This document shows, one piece after another, positions 6,387-14,868 of a stretch of 63,463 nucleotides of DNA (position 1 is its first letter; each line of letters opens with the position of its first letter). The notes beneath the pieces were generated by a model. The model was not told the origin of the DNA and did not search any database. It was given only the letters and a program-made list of their open reading frames with translations. Made by a program: the position numbers and the translations under genes. Source of the stretch: SUG1106 sp051883095 (GTDB lineage Bacteria > Bacillota > Clostridia > Peptostreptococcales > Anaerovoracaceae); assembly GCA_051883095.1 (NCBI GenBank), contig JBJETB010000038.1, positions 1-63,463 of the forward strand. Reading direction: 5' to 3'.

Positions 6387-9081
6387 GTTTTCCCTCAAAT
6401 GGCCTGTTCTTTTCCTGACTGTTCTTATATGCCGCCAGCCTGGTCCGTATTTCTTCTGAGACACCTGTGACCTCTGTGTAGAACTCTCTGGACGATATGC
6501 GACGTGCCCCGTCTCCCAGAGCTGCCATCTGCACAGGTCTGTCAGAGGTGACTACTGCCACATCGTATCTTCGTCCCATCTCATATATGGTCTTCTCTAT
6601 GAACCGGTCGGCAGTCTCCGCTTCCTTGGTGTAGACAACCTTTATTTCACCGTAGTCTACCTTGGTTCCCGGATTTCCTGCTACTTTATATCCGTCAAAA
6701 ACCACCACCATGCCCATTTTCTTGTATCCCTGATAGTTGCCTAATATGTCCAGGAAGGCTTCCCTGGCGGAATCAAGGTTAACCGCCGCAAGTTCTTTGA
6801 GCTCATCCCAGGCAAATATTACATTATAACCGTCGATTATCAGGAAAGGCTGGTTCTTGCTTCTCTCATGCCTCCAGTTTGGCTGAGGAAAACTTTCAAT
6901 ACCGTCCCCCGGCCTTCTTCTCGTTCCCTTGCTCAGAGCCTCTCTTCTCAAAGCTTCGTCACGTTTGCTTTTGCCATAGGTTCTTTCAAAGATAGCCTGA
7001 AGCTCCTTTTCGCCTGCTGCAGAAAGCTGTCCTCTGCTGCCGTCTCTGCCACCGCTTTCGCCTGTGGTTTGCACGCTTCCGGAATTTCCGTTTCTCTCGC
7101 TTTTTCTGATACATCGTCCGTCTTCTATGATATATCCGCTATCCACGTGGGCCATGTCATCCACCTGCTGCCAGTCCACATATATGGCTGCTCCATGGTC
7201 GCAGAAAACCGAGCCTGTTGGATTTTCAACATCTTCCTCCGGCTTATAGCCTTTTGCTGCTATTACCTCATCCCCGTTGTGGCATGGTCTGAAACCGCAC
7301 AGTGCCACTTCAAATCTGCCATCCCCTCTGGTATAGGAACTTACTTCTCTCTGATAATCACGTAAGGTGGACACAGGCCCCTCTCCGATAATCACCGCCA
7401 TGTTCAGCCCCTGATCTATTTCCGGCAGGCCGCAGGATGCCCCCAGTCTCTGCATATCTGACATAGCCCTTCCTGTGCTTTCCTGAGGTACCTTCAGAGT
7501 AAACGTATAAAAAGGTTCCAGCAGCACGCTTTTTGCCTTTCTCAGTCCCTGGCGGATTGCTCTGTAGGTGGCCTGTCTGAAGTCACCACCCTCTGTATGC
7601 TTCAGATGAGCCCTTCCTGCAAGAATGGAAATCTTCATGTCAGTAATCTCGCTGCCGGTCAGAACACCCAGATGTGCTCTCTCCTCAAGATGCGTCATTA
7701 TGAGGCGCTGCCAGTTTCTGTCCAGACTGTCCTCGCTGCAAAGGCTGTCAAATACAAGTCCGCTTCCTTCTGGCAAAGGTTCCATGAGAAGCTGAACCTC
7801 CGCATAGTGTCGTAACGGCTCATAATGCCCGATTCCTATAACCGGTTCAGCGATTGTCTCTTTATATATAATGCTGCCTTGCCCAAACTTGATTTCTTCG
7901 TCAAATCTTTCCTTTATCTGTGCCCTGAGAATTTCCTGTTCAAGCTCTCCCATTACCTGAACGTGTATCTCCCCGAGTTCTTCTTTCCATATTACATGGA
8001 GCGTAGGATCCTCTTCTTCCAGCTGCCGCAGTTTAGGAAGAAACAGCACAGGGTCAGTGCCGGCCGATGTTATAAGCCGCGCTGTTATGGCAGGCATAAG
8101 TACGGTCTTACGGCTGCCTTCTGATTCTTCCTTCCCCAGGCCCTGCCCTGCGTATGTCCCTGTCAGACCCGTAACTGCGCATACGGTCCCTGCCTTGGCT
8201 TCGCTGACCATGGTGAAGCTGTCTCCGGAATAAAGCCTTATCTGCTCGGCTTTTTCATCTTTGCCGCCGCAGTCTATGAGCATCTTGCATTTCAGGCTGC
8301 CGCCGGTAATCTTCATATGTGTCAGTCTGTTTCCCTGCTTGTCTCTGCTTATTTTATATACTCTGGCACCGAATTCCGTATCGTATTCCTTAGGTTTCGT
8401 ATACCGTTCAAGTCCTACAAGGAATTCCTTCACACCCTCAACTTTAAGTGCCGAACCGAAATATACGGGGAACAGCTGTCTTTCCTCTATAGCATCCGAA
8501 ATGCTCCTGTCGCTGATATACTCGTCCCTCAGGTACTCTTCCATCAGTTCCTCATTTGCCATCGCCGCTTCATCTTCATTCAGGCTGCCGGTGGAGTCTG
8601 CTTCCACGAAACACTCACCAAATTCATCTGCCAGTTCCTTCAGTATGCTTTCACGGTCTGTCCCCGGCCTGTCCATCTTGTTGACGAATACAAACACTGG
8701 AGTCCCGTATCCGGACAGCAGTTTCCACAAAGTTCTGGTATGGGACTGCACCCCGTCGGTGCCGCTTATAACCAGGACCGCATAGTCCATAACTTGCAGT
8801 GTTCTCTCCATTTCAGCGCTGAAATCAGCGTGGCCTGGTGTATCAAGGAGGGTAACTTCTTTTTCTCCCAGCACAAAACGAGCCTCTTTCGAAAATACGG
8901 TTATACCGCGGGCTCGTTCCACTTGTATGTTATCCAGGAAAGCATCCTTGTGATCGACCCTGCCCAGCTTCCTTATGGCTCCGGTCAGGTACAGTATTGC
9001 CTCCGATAAAGTTGTTTTGCCTGCATCCACATGGGCCAGGATGCCCATGGTCAGGTTTGTGGATCTGTCATCGTTCTTCAT
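6370..9081 (-). CDS. TetM/EF-G-like GTPase fused to YacP/Rae1-type NYN nuclease domain
   Basis: 903 residues. The N-terminus is a translational GTPase: G1 AHVDAGKTT (residues 16-24), then DTPGHADF and NKMD, followed by EF-G-like domains II-V as in ribosomal protection proteins. The domain-IV loop that displaces tetracycline in TetM (a Ser-Pro-Val-Ser-Thr-Pro region) reads HLKHTEGGDF here, so drug resistance is unlikely. From about residue 746 a NYN domain follows (FLIIDGYNVIFAWDEL, VVFDGYK, VTSDRP), the YacP fold; B. subtilis YacP/Rae1 cleaves mRNA in the ribosomal A site. The fusion suggests GTPase-guided, ribosome-dependent mRNA cleavage or rescue. No clear Shine-Dalgarno precedes the start. 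A hairpin array at 9113-9367 occupies its upstream region. Confidence 0.9.
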   Translation of the reverse strand: MKNDDRSTNLTMGILAHVDAGKTTLSEAILYLTGAIRKLGRVDHKDAFLDNIQVERARGITVFSKEARFVLGEKEVTLLDTPGHADFSAEMERTLQVMDYAVLVISGTDGVQSHTRTLWKLLSGYGTPVFVFVNKMDRPGTDRESILKELADEFGECFVEADSTGSLNEDEAAMANEELMEEYLRDEYISDRSISDAIEERQLFPVYFGSALKVEGVKEFLVGLERYTKPKEYDTEFGARVYKISRDKQGNRLTHMKITGGSLKCKMLIDCGGKDEKAEQIRLYSGDSFTMVSEAKAGTVCAVTGLTGTYAGQGLGKEESEGSRKTVLMPAITARLITSAGTDPVLFLPKLRQLEEEDPTLHVIWKEELGEIHVQVMGELEQEILRAQIKERFDEEIKFGQGSIIYKETIAEPVIGIGHYEPLRHYAEVQLLMEPLPEGSGLVFDSLCSEDSLDRNWQRLIMTHLEERAHLGVLTGSEITDMKISILAGRAHLKHTEGGDFRQATYRAIRQGLRKAKSVLLEPFYTFTLKVPQESTGRAMSDMQRLGASCGLPEIDQGLNMAVIIGEGPVSTLRDYQREVSSYTRGDGRFEVALCGFRPCHNGDEVIAAKGYKPEEDVENPTGSVFCDHGAAIYVDWQQVDDMAHVDSGYIIEDGRCIRKSERNGNSGSVQTTGESGGRDGSRGQLSAAGEKELQAIFERTYGKSKRDEALRREALSKGTRRRPGDGIESFPQPNWRHERSKNQPFLIIDGYNVIFAWDELKELAAVNLDSAREAFLDILGNYQGYKKMGMVVVFDGYKVAGNPGTKVDYGEIKVVYTKEAETADRFIEKTIYEMGRRYDVAVVTSDRPVQMAALGDGARRISSREFYTEVTGVSEEIRTRLAAYKNSQEKNRPFEGKLRTLR

Positions 9082-9112
9082 GATTTATATTATAATTAAA
9101 AAAACGAAAAAA

Positions 9113-9367
9113 GTCGACCCTTATACATCATTTTTCAACGGTTTGAAGGTGTACAAGGTCGACACTATCTGCTCCAAAAATTTTTTTTGCTCAATAAATC
9201 GCCTAATAATTCACAAATTATTCTATTTTGTCAACCTTATCATATCTGATTTCAATGGTTTGCGCCGATGAAAGGTTGACTTCGAGAGCAGGCGATTATT
9301 ACCTCTGCATGAATCTGTCAACCTTGACGAGTCATTTTTCAACGGTTTGAGGCCTCGCAAGGTCGAC
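9113..9367. repeat. Three-unit array of 51-bp hairpins (word GTCGACCTT)
   Basis: Three units of exactly 51 bp at 9113-9163, 9230-9280 and 9317-9367. Each begins GTCRACC and ends GGTYGAC, with arms extending about 14 nt (for example GTCAACCTTGACGAG paired with CTCGCAAGGTCGAC). Units 1 and 3 share the loop CATTTTTCAACGGTTTGA and unit 2 has TTTCAATGGTTTG. Gaps are 66 and 36 nt; an inverted AATCGCCT/AGGCGATT pair flanks unit 2. The array fills the gap between the fused ABC gene (stop at 9379) and the GTPase gene (start 9081), both minus strand. Confidence 0.85.
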
Positions 9368-9378
9368 TTTTGCGTTTT

Positions 9379-10761
9379 TTATAACTTCACCACATTGTCT
9401 GCAAGCATGGCAGCGTCCTCCTCAATGTGGGTGATAAGAAGCACAGTTCTGCCGGCTGTTTCATCCTCCCAAAGTCTGTCAATTATCCTGGCCTTCAGTC
9501 CGCTGTCCAGACCGCGGAAAGGTTCATCCAGTATCATCAGCGGAGCATCAGCTGCAAAGGTTCTTGCCAGAGCCGCCCTGTGCCTCTGCCCTCCGGAAAG
9601 TTCATCGGGAAGCTTCCAGAGTTCCGTTTCGATTTCAAGCTGCTGCGCCAGCGCCCTTATCCTTTCCGGGTCTGCGGCTCCTCCGCCTATAGCGATATTA
9701 TCGTATATATTGAGCCACGGCAGCAGTCTGTCTTCCTGAAACAAGAAAGCAGTGCGACATGTATATGAGCCGTTCAGGTCTTCCCGTCCGCCAATGATGA
9801 CATTCCCTGAATCGGCAGTTTCAAGGCCGGCGATTATTCTGGCCAAGGTGGTCTTCCCTTGTCCGGAAGGTCCCATAAGTGCGGTTACATTTCCGGCCTT
9901 CAGAACCATATTCACATTGTCTAATACACATTTATCCTCAAAAGTCTTGGTTAAACCGCATACCTCAATCCGCGGTGCGGCCGCCGGGCATTCTGAGAAT
10001 CTGCTCTCATGCATGTGCAGCCGGCTTTCTTCATAACCCTTCCACTCTATATACCTGAGACCGCGTTTTATCAGCTTCTCAAAGGCCATGCTCAGCACCA
10101 CTATCACAAAAATATATGCAAAAAGATCTGCCGTCTCAAGATAATACTTGGCGTTTATCATTTCGTATCCCAGTGAGTACTTTGGAATGGAAAGCACCTC
10201 AGCCGCGACTACGGCTTTCCAGCTGAGACCTGCGGTCAGACTTATAGCCGCCTTTATCTGCGGCAGAAGTCCCGGTACGTAAATGTACCTCACAATTTCA
10301 GCACTGCTCAATCCGTATATTTTCCCCACCTCCAGATATTCGGAAGGCATGGCATCAAGCCCCTCCAGAATATTTGTATATACTATAGGAAAACACATAA
10401 AGAAACAGACTATTACAGCAACCCATTCCGACTGAGCCAGCAAAATGACATAGATTATGATGGCCATTACAGGAACAGCTTTGAAGAAGCCTACGGGCAG
10501 TGACAGCAGGCTTCTCGCGGTCCTGCTTCTGTAAGAAAGCACCGCGGCGGGAATTCCTGCAGCAAAAGAAAGCGCCATTGCCATAATGCATCGCGCCGCT
10601 GTCCACCCAATGTCCATATAGAATTTCCCTGTTTGAGCCAGTCCACCCAAAGCCAGCAGCGCATCGGCAGGGCCCGGCAGCAGCAGCTCGCTTGAAACGA
10701 GCTGCGCTGCCGCCTGCCATACCGCCAGCCAGAACAGGCATGTAATAATCTTATTCCGCAT
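9379..10761 (-). CDS. ABC transporter, permease fused to ATPase
   Basis: 460 residues. Residues 1-235 form a BPD-type permease with about six membrane segments and the EAA-like loop EYLEVGKIYGLSSAEIVRYI. Residues 264-460 form an ATPase: Walker A GPSGQGKT (297-304), Q-loop FQEDRLLPW, signature LSGGQ (388-392), Walker B LMILDEP (408-414), H-loop His445. Nitrate/sulfonate/taurine-type importers normally make these as two chains; here they are one, giving a natural homodimer. The gene starts 2 nt after the stop of the lipoprotein gene and completes an importer operon with the ACT regulator. The substrate is unknown; the regulator hints at hydrogenase-related metabolism. Confidence 0.9.
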   Translation of the reverse strand: MRNKIITCLFWLAVWQAAAQLVSSELLLPGPADALLALGGLAQTGKFYMDIGWTAARCIMAMALSFAAGIPAAVLSYRSRTARSLLSLPVGFFKAVPVMAIIIYVILLAQSEWVAVIVCFFMCFPIVYTNILEGLDAMPSEYLEVGKIYGLSSAEIVRYIYVPGLLPQIKAAISLTAGLSWKAVVAAEVLSIPKYSLGYEMINAKYYLETADLFAYIFVIVVLSMAFEKLIKRGLRYIEWKGYEESRLHMHESRFSECPAAAPRIEVCGLTKTFEDKCVLDNVNMVLKAGNVTALMGPSGQGKTTLARIIAGLETADSGNVIIGGREDLNGSYTCRTAFLFQEDRLLPWLNIYDNIAIGGGAADPERIRALAQQLEIETELWKLPDELSGGQRHRAALARTFAADAPLMILDEPFRGLDSGLKARIIDRLWEDETAGRTVLLITHIEEDAAMLADNVVKL

Positions 10762-10763
10762 AT

Positions 10764-11774
10764 TTATCCCAAGTAATATAAATCGTCTTCCGGCAGTTTT
10801 CCGCCCACTGCCTGAGGATTCATTTCAAATAAGGTCTGATTAAATGTTTTCAATATTTCCGCTCCCTCAGAAGCTTTATTCCCTGCATAGAGAACTATAT
10901 GGCAGTTTGGAATTGCCGCCTCTGCGATTTCAGCCTTTCCTATGAAGCCTTTTTCCACGATAAGCTGTGCTGCCTCCTCAGGGCTGCCGTTTACGAAGTC
11001 TACCGAGCTCTGAAGGTCATTGAGCAGAACTTTAAGGTCATCAGCTTTCTCTTCCACAAAAGCCTTGCGTGCGACCAGCACTCCCATAGGAAGCTCCTGT
11101 CCTGTTGCATCCTTCCAGAGTGTATTCATGTCGAATACCTCTGCAACGCCTTCTTTGCCTGCAGCCAGAGCAGTTGAAACAAAAGGCTCAGGAATCATTG
11201 CCAGAATGCCTTCCTCAGTCAGAAGCTTAGTGTTTACTTCTGCATGGTTGGCGAGCCATTCCACCTGCACATCCTCATAAAGCTTAAGGCCTGCAGCCTC
11301 CACAACCTTCTGAAGCACATACTCAGGGGTGCCTCCCTGTCCGCTGGCAACAACAGTCTGTCCTTTAAGCTGTGAAGGATCTGTGATATCCACATTGTTT
11401 CCCAGAATATGAAGGACACCGAGGGCTATAGGACTCACTGCAACCACCTGTCCTTCAGTCTTGTTGTAAAGAACTGCCGCCAGATTGGACGGAAGAGCTG
11501 CCACATCAACTTCACCGTTTATCAGCTTGGCTGTAACGTCTGTCGGGCTCTGATAAGTCTCAACCGCGTACTTGTCTGTCATATCCATAAGCTGCACCAT
11601 GCCCATACCTGTAGGGCCGTTAAGAGCAGCTACATTCACTATTTCAGTCACCGTTTCAGGAACATCGCTGTCATTGCCGCCGCAGCCTGCGAACATGGCG
11701 AAAGCCATGAGCAGAGTAAGTGCCACAGCCATAATCTTTTTAAATTTCTTACCTTGAGATTTAATCTCCTTCAT
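10764..11774 (-). CDS. ABC transporter substrate-binding lipoprotein
   Basis: 336 residues. A basic N-terminus and hydrophobic segment end in the lipobox FAGC (Cys31), so the protein should be a membrane-anchored lipoprotein. The mature part is an NMT1/SsuA-like type-2 binding fold, with VAALNGPTGMGMVQLMD near its start and GEVDVAALPSNLAAVLYN typical of this group. It binds the ligand for the fused permease-ATPase immediately downstream. Start after GAGAGGTGA. Ligand unknown; thiamine-precursor, sulfonate or cofactor-like compounds are family possibilities. Confidence 0.85.
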   Translation of the reverse strand: MKEIKSQGKKFKKIMAVALTLLMAFAMFAGCGGNDSDVPETVTEIVNVAALNGPTGMGMVQLMDMTDKYAVETYQSPTDVTAKLINGEVDVAALPSNLAAVLYNKTEGQVVAVSPIALGVLHILGNNVDITDPSQLKGQTVVASGQGGTPEYVLQKVVEAAGLKLYEDVQVEWLANHAEVNTKLLTEEGILAMIPEPFVSTALAAGKEGVAEVFDMNTLWKDATGQELPMGVLVARKAFVEEKADDLKVLLNDLQSSVDFVNGSPEEAAQLIVEKGFIGKAEIAEAAIPNCHIVLYAGNKASEGAEILKTFNQTLFEMNPQAVGGKLPEDDLYYLG

Positions 11775-11795
11775 TTCAGTTCACCTCTCGTAACA

Positions 11796-12044
11796 TTATT
11801 TTTTTGAATATACTGTTTTTGTGCTGACCCCTTCCAGGGCACCCAGCTTTCCGGAAAGAGCGCTGATATCATCCATTGGCCCGTCTACAGCCACGCTGAT
11901 GATGGAAATCCCCTTCTTCGGATAAGGTACTCCCATGCGTCCGATGATATGCTCTCTGTACTGATGCAGCAAGGAGTTGATTGCCTCCACGGCCTGTACA
12001 TTTTCTACTATAATGCTTATAACAGCCACTCTGGTCTCTGCCAT
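11796..12044 (-). CDS. TM1266-type ACT regulator (iron-only hydrogenase group)
   Basis: 82 residues from the ATG at 12042-12044, which follows AGGAGGAAAAGG; a longer frame exists upstream but has no ribosome binding site. The sequence matches the TM1266-type ACT family: an ETRVAVISIIVEN start, IIGRMGVPY, and ISALSGKLGALEGVSTKTVY near the end. Relatives are annotated as putative regulators of the iron-only hydrogenase system, sometimes near hydEFG. Here it heads an importer operon (lipoprotein, fused ABC), which suggests the importer is tied to hydrogenase maturation or hydrogen metabolism; that is inference. Confidence 0.85.
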   Translation of the reverse strand: MAETRVAVISIIVENVQAVEAINSLLHQYREHIIGRMGVPYPKKGISIISVAVDGPMDDISALSGKLGALEGVSTKTVYSKK

Positions 12045-12060
12045 CCTTTTCCTCCTCAAC

Positions 12061-12093
12061 AAAAAACGGTGCCGGCAAAAATACCGACACCTG
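12061..12093 (-). terminator. Terminator between tagO and the ACT regulator operon
   Basis: Minus strand hairpin GGTGTCGG/CCGGCACC with an ATTTTTG-type loop, followed by GTTTTTT, immediately before the ribosome binding site of the ACT gene. It probably ends the tagO transcript; if transcription of the ACT operon starts upstream of it, it could act as an attenuator. Confidence 0.7.
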
Positions 12094-12205
12094 TCCACAA
12101 ATGCTTATTCCATTACTAAATAATCACATATGTTTCCTTAGCCTTTCCCCTCAGAAAATCTTCGGGCGTCAGTACCGTCAAAACAAATATTTCACTATAC
12201 CTATA

Positions 12206-13294
12206 TTATGCCTCTTTCCGGACATTTTCAACCACATTTTCACCGCTGTCAGCAGAATTTTCCGGATTTTTTATCTGCGGCATTATATGATTTGCATCTG
12301 TCAGGAAAATATATATCATCAGGAAAGCGATTGCAAAAAGTCCAAGAGTTTCCACCCAGAGCCCTCTGCTGAAGGTCACCGCTGCCACACCCATGATTCC
12401 GCTTACACTGTACAGCATCAGCGTGGCACGACGCTGTCCGTAGCCCAGCTGCATCAGCCTGTGATGCAGATGTCCCTTGTCCGCCTCCATGATGGGTCTC
12501 TTGTTTATCATTCTCCGGAAAATAGCGAAGGCCGTATCGAAGATAGGTACGCCTAGCACCAGAACGGGTATGATTACCGCCACAATGGTGGCACTCTTTA
12601 CCGGTCCCAGAATGGACAGGGTGGAAAGCATAAAGCCCAGATACAGTGATCCCCCATCGCCCATAAATATCTTCGCCGGGTAAAAGTTGAAAGGAAGAAA
12701 ACCAAGTGCTCCTCCTGCAAGAGCCAGCATAGCTGCGCAGGCAAGATACATGCCGTGGATATATGCAACATATGCAATGCACAGTGATGCGATAGCCGAA
12801 GTTCCTGCCGCCAGTCCGTCAAGACCGTCTATGAGATTTACCGTGTTGGTTATCCCCACTATCCAGATTATTGTGACAATAAAGCATACAGCTGCACCCA
12901 GTTCGCTTTTGCCGTCGCCAAAGAAATTGGATATGAACTCGATTCGCACATCGTACATATACATTATTACTGCTATAACCGTCTGCCCCAGGAATTTAAC
13001 CTTGGCCGGCAGATTCTTAAGATCGTCTATTACACCGAGAATGTATATGAGAACACCGCCTATGATTATTCCCGGCACTCTGGGGTCTCCATGCATAAAG
13101 ATCAGCATGGATGCGGTGGTGCCTATGAAAATAGCCATTCCTCCGAAACGAGGCATGGACTTGGTATGCATTCTGCGCCCATCCTTAGGAATGTCCATAG
13201 CTCCTATTTTAGGAGCGATTTTTATGGCAAGGGGCGTAGTCACCAGTGACAGCACAAAAGCGACTGCAAATACAGCCCATAAAATATCGTACAT
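12206..13294 (-). CDS. tagO: Undecaprenyl-phosphate GlcNAc-1-phosphate transferase (MraY/WecA/TagO family)
   Basis: 362 residues with about ten membrane segments. Family motifs are intact: the DD pair (Asp90-Asp91), NTVNLIDGLDGLA (150-162), MGDGGSLYLGF (211-221) and the histidine loop HLHHRL (275-280). It transfers a sugar-1-phosphate from a UDP-sugar to undecaprenyl phosphate, the first step of wall teichoic acid or other wall polysaccharides. Start after AGGAGAATAAAA, 2 nt from the stop of the deaminase gene. The WecA/TagO subgroup is more likely than MraY because of the context and the His-loop form. Confidence 0.9.
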   Translation of the reverse strand: MYDILWAVFAVAFVLSLVTTPLAIKIAPKIGAMDIPKDGRRMHTKSMPRFGGMAIFIGTTASMLIFMHGDPRVPGIIIGGVLIYILGVIDDLKNLPAKVKFLGQTVIAVIMYMYDVRIEFISNFFGDGKSELGAAVCFIVTIIWIVGITNTVNLIDGLDGLAAGTSAIASLCIAYVAYIHGMYLACAAMLALAGGALGFLPFNFYPAKIFMGDGGSLYLGFMLSTLSILGPVKSATIVAVIIPVLVLGVPIFDTAFAIFRRMINKRPIMEADKGHLHHRLMQLGYGQRRATLMLYSVSGIMGVAAVTFSRGLWVETLGLFAIAFLMIYIFLTDANHIMPQIKNPENSADSGENVVENVRKEA

Positions 13295-13296
13295 TT

Positions 13297-13746
13297 TTAT
13301 TCTCCTATTTTTTCGACTTCAAGTCCTGCTTCCTTAAGTATATTCAGCGAAAGATCATCAGGATAGCCCTCTCTGACCACTATGCGCTCAATCCCTGCAT
13401 TTATAATCATCTTGGCGCAGATTACGCAAGGCTGATGGGTTATGTATATAGTTCCGCCCTCAATGGCATGTCCCATAGCTGCCGCCTGGATAATGGCATT
13501 CTGTTCAGCGTGTAGAGCCATACACAATTCGTGTCGTTCTCCTGAAGGCACATTAAGCTGCTGCCGCAGACAGCCTCCCCTGTCCTCACAGTGTTTTATA
13601 CCTCTCGGAGCACCGTTATAGCCTGTGGCTATGGCATGCTTGTCTTTTACGATAACTGCACCTACATTTCTTCTCATACAGGTGGATCTCTTGGCCGTCA
13701 GCTCGGCCATCTCCATGAAATACTGATCCCAGCTTGGTCTGTTCAT
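13297..13746 (-). CDS. comEB: dCMP deaminase (ComEB-type)
   Basis: 149 residues. The zinc site is intact: HAEQNA (His79, catalytic Glu81) and PCVICAKM (Cys107, Cys110). The N-terminal SWDQYFMEMAELTAKRSTCMRRNVGAVIV is typical of deoxycytidylate deaminase, which makes dUMP for thymidylate synthesis. It sits in the conserved-looking string yhbY-truA-deaminase-tagO on the minus strand. Confidence 0.92.
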   Translation of the reverse strand: MNRPSWDQYFMEMAELTAKRSTCMRRNVGAVIVKDKHAIATGYNGAPRGIKHCEDRGGCLRQQLNVPSGERHELCMALHAEQNAIIQAAAMGHAIEGGTIYITHQPCVICAKMIINAGIERIVVREGYPDDLSLNILKEAGLEVEKIGE

Positions 13747-13761
13747 GTCTTTCTCCGTTTT

Positions 13762-14529
13762 CTAATAATAAATTTCCACAAGATATAAACCCTCTGCAGG
13801 AGCTGTATGGCCTGCCCTCTGCCTGTCCCTGCTTTCTATGATGTCAGCAAGCTCCTCCGGTCTCTTCTTTCCGAGGCCCACTTCTGTGAGAGTTCCTGCT
13901 ATTATTCTTACCATATTGTACAGAAAACCGTCGCCTGACACCTCTATTATAACATTTCCGTCCTCAGGGTATATGTTGAGACTGTGAATTGTTCTCACCG
14001 TGGTTTTCTTTTCCTGGCCGCCTGCCGCCTGAAAACACTTAAAATCATGGGTGCCTTCAATATAAGACGCAGCCTGCCTCATAGCATCAACGTCAAGAGG
14101 CTGCTTCACCTGATAGCAGTACCTTCTCCGGAAAATATCCGCCTCATGGCAGTTTCTGATGATGTAGCGGTACATCTTGCCTCTGCTGCTGAATCTGGCG
14201 TGAAAGTCGTCAGGAACATCCTCTGCTTTTATGATGCGCACATCTCCCACACTCTGCTGCGAATTCATTCCTCCCGCCAGCAGATTGTTTGCCGCCAGAG
14301 CGATTCTGTCTGTGGGAATTCCGAAATCCCCCCTGAAGGAAGCTCTCTGACCCAGAGCATGTACACCTGCATCTGTTCTGCTTGTACCGTTAATAGCTAC
14401 AGGCATTCCGCAGAGATGGGAAAGCACTCTTTCCAGCTCGCCCTGCACAGTGCGCACTCCGGGCTGCCTCTGCCATCCGTGAAAACCGCTGCCGTCATAT
14501 TCGATTGTCAGCAAAATGTTTCTTTCCAT
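13762..14529 (-). CDS. truA: tRNA pseudouridine synthase A
   Basis: 255 residues, normal TruA length. It makes pseudouridine at positions 38-40 of the tRNA anticodon stem. The catalytic motif GTSRTDAGVHA holds Asp53; FHGWQRQPG and the C-terminal FLYNMVRIIAGTL are family hallmarks. Second gene after yhbY, 4 nt apart. Confidence 0.95.
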   Translation of the reverse strand: MERNILLTIEYDGSGFHGWQRQPGVRTVQGELERVLSHLCGMPVAINGTSRTDAGVHALGQRASFRGDFGIPTDRIALAANNLLAGGMNSQQSVGDVRIIKAEDVPDDFHARFSSRGKMYRYIIRNCHEADIFRRRYCYQVKQPLDVDAMRQAASYIEGTHDFKCFQAAGGQEKKTTVRTIHSLNIYPEDGNVIIEVSGDGFLYNMVRIIAGTLTEVGLGKKRPEELADIIESRDRQRAGHTAPAEGLYLVEIYY

Positions 14530-14533
14530 GTTT

Positions 14534-14830
14534 TTATTTTCTCGGAAGTTCTATCTGTCTGTTTTCCTTTGACTGTCTGTAGAGGGTGAATCTGCGACCT
14601 ATGGCCTGTACAAACTCGGCTCCCAGCTGTGGTGCCACTTCATTGGCTGTCGCCTTGGCATCAAGTTCTGCGCCCTCCTGAATTTTTATCTTTACCAGTT
14701 CACGCGCCTCAAGGCACTGATCTATTTCCTTGATCACATTGTCTGTCACTCCGGCCTTGCCTATATACACTGTCGGGTCAATGTTATGTGCCAGACTGCG
14801 AAGATAGCTTCTCTGCTTGCTCGTTATCAT
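14534..14830 (-). CDS. yhbY: YhbY-type ribosome-assembly RNA-binding protein
   Basis: 98 residues forming a single CRM domain. It starts with TSKQRSYLRSLAHNIDPTVYIGKAGVT and has the GxxG-type loop region followed by LGAEFVQAIGRRFTLYR. Homologues bind the large-subunit precursor. First of four closely packed genes (yhbY, truA, deaminase, tagO). Confidence 0.92.
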   Translation of the reverse strand: MITSKQRSYLRSLAHNIDPTVYIGKAGVTDNVIKEIDQCLEARELVKIKIQEGAELDAKATANEVAPQLGAEFVQAIGRRFTLYRQSKENRQIELPRK

Positions 14831-14868
14831 TGTTCTCTCTCTTTCTTATTATTCTGAAGCTTATTAAT

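Noticed and set aside
6370..9081. Tetracycline resistance gene
   Set aside because: The GTPase resembles TetM, but the domain-IV loop that displaces the drug is different and a nuclease domain is fused to it.
12094..12205. Riboswitch in the tagO/ACT-operon gap
   Set aside because: The minus strand has some GC-rich pairing potential, but no known aptamer core (TPP, SAM, FMN, Moco) could be matched; only the terminator is convincing.
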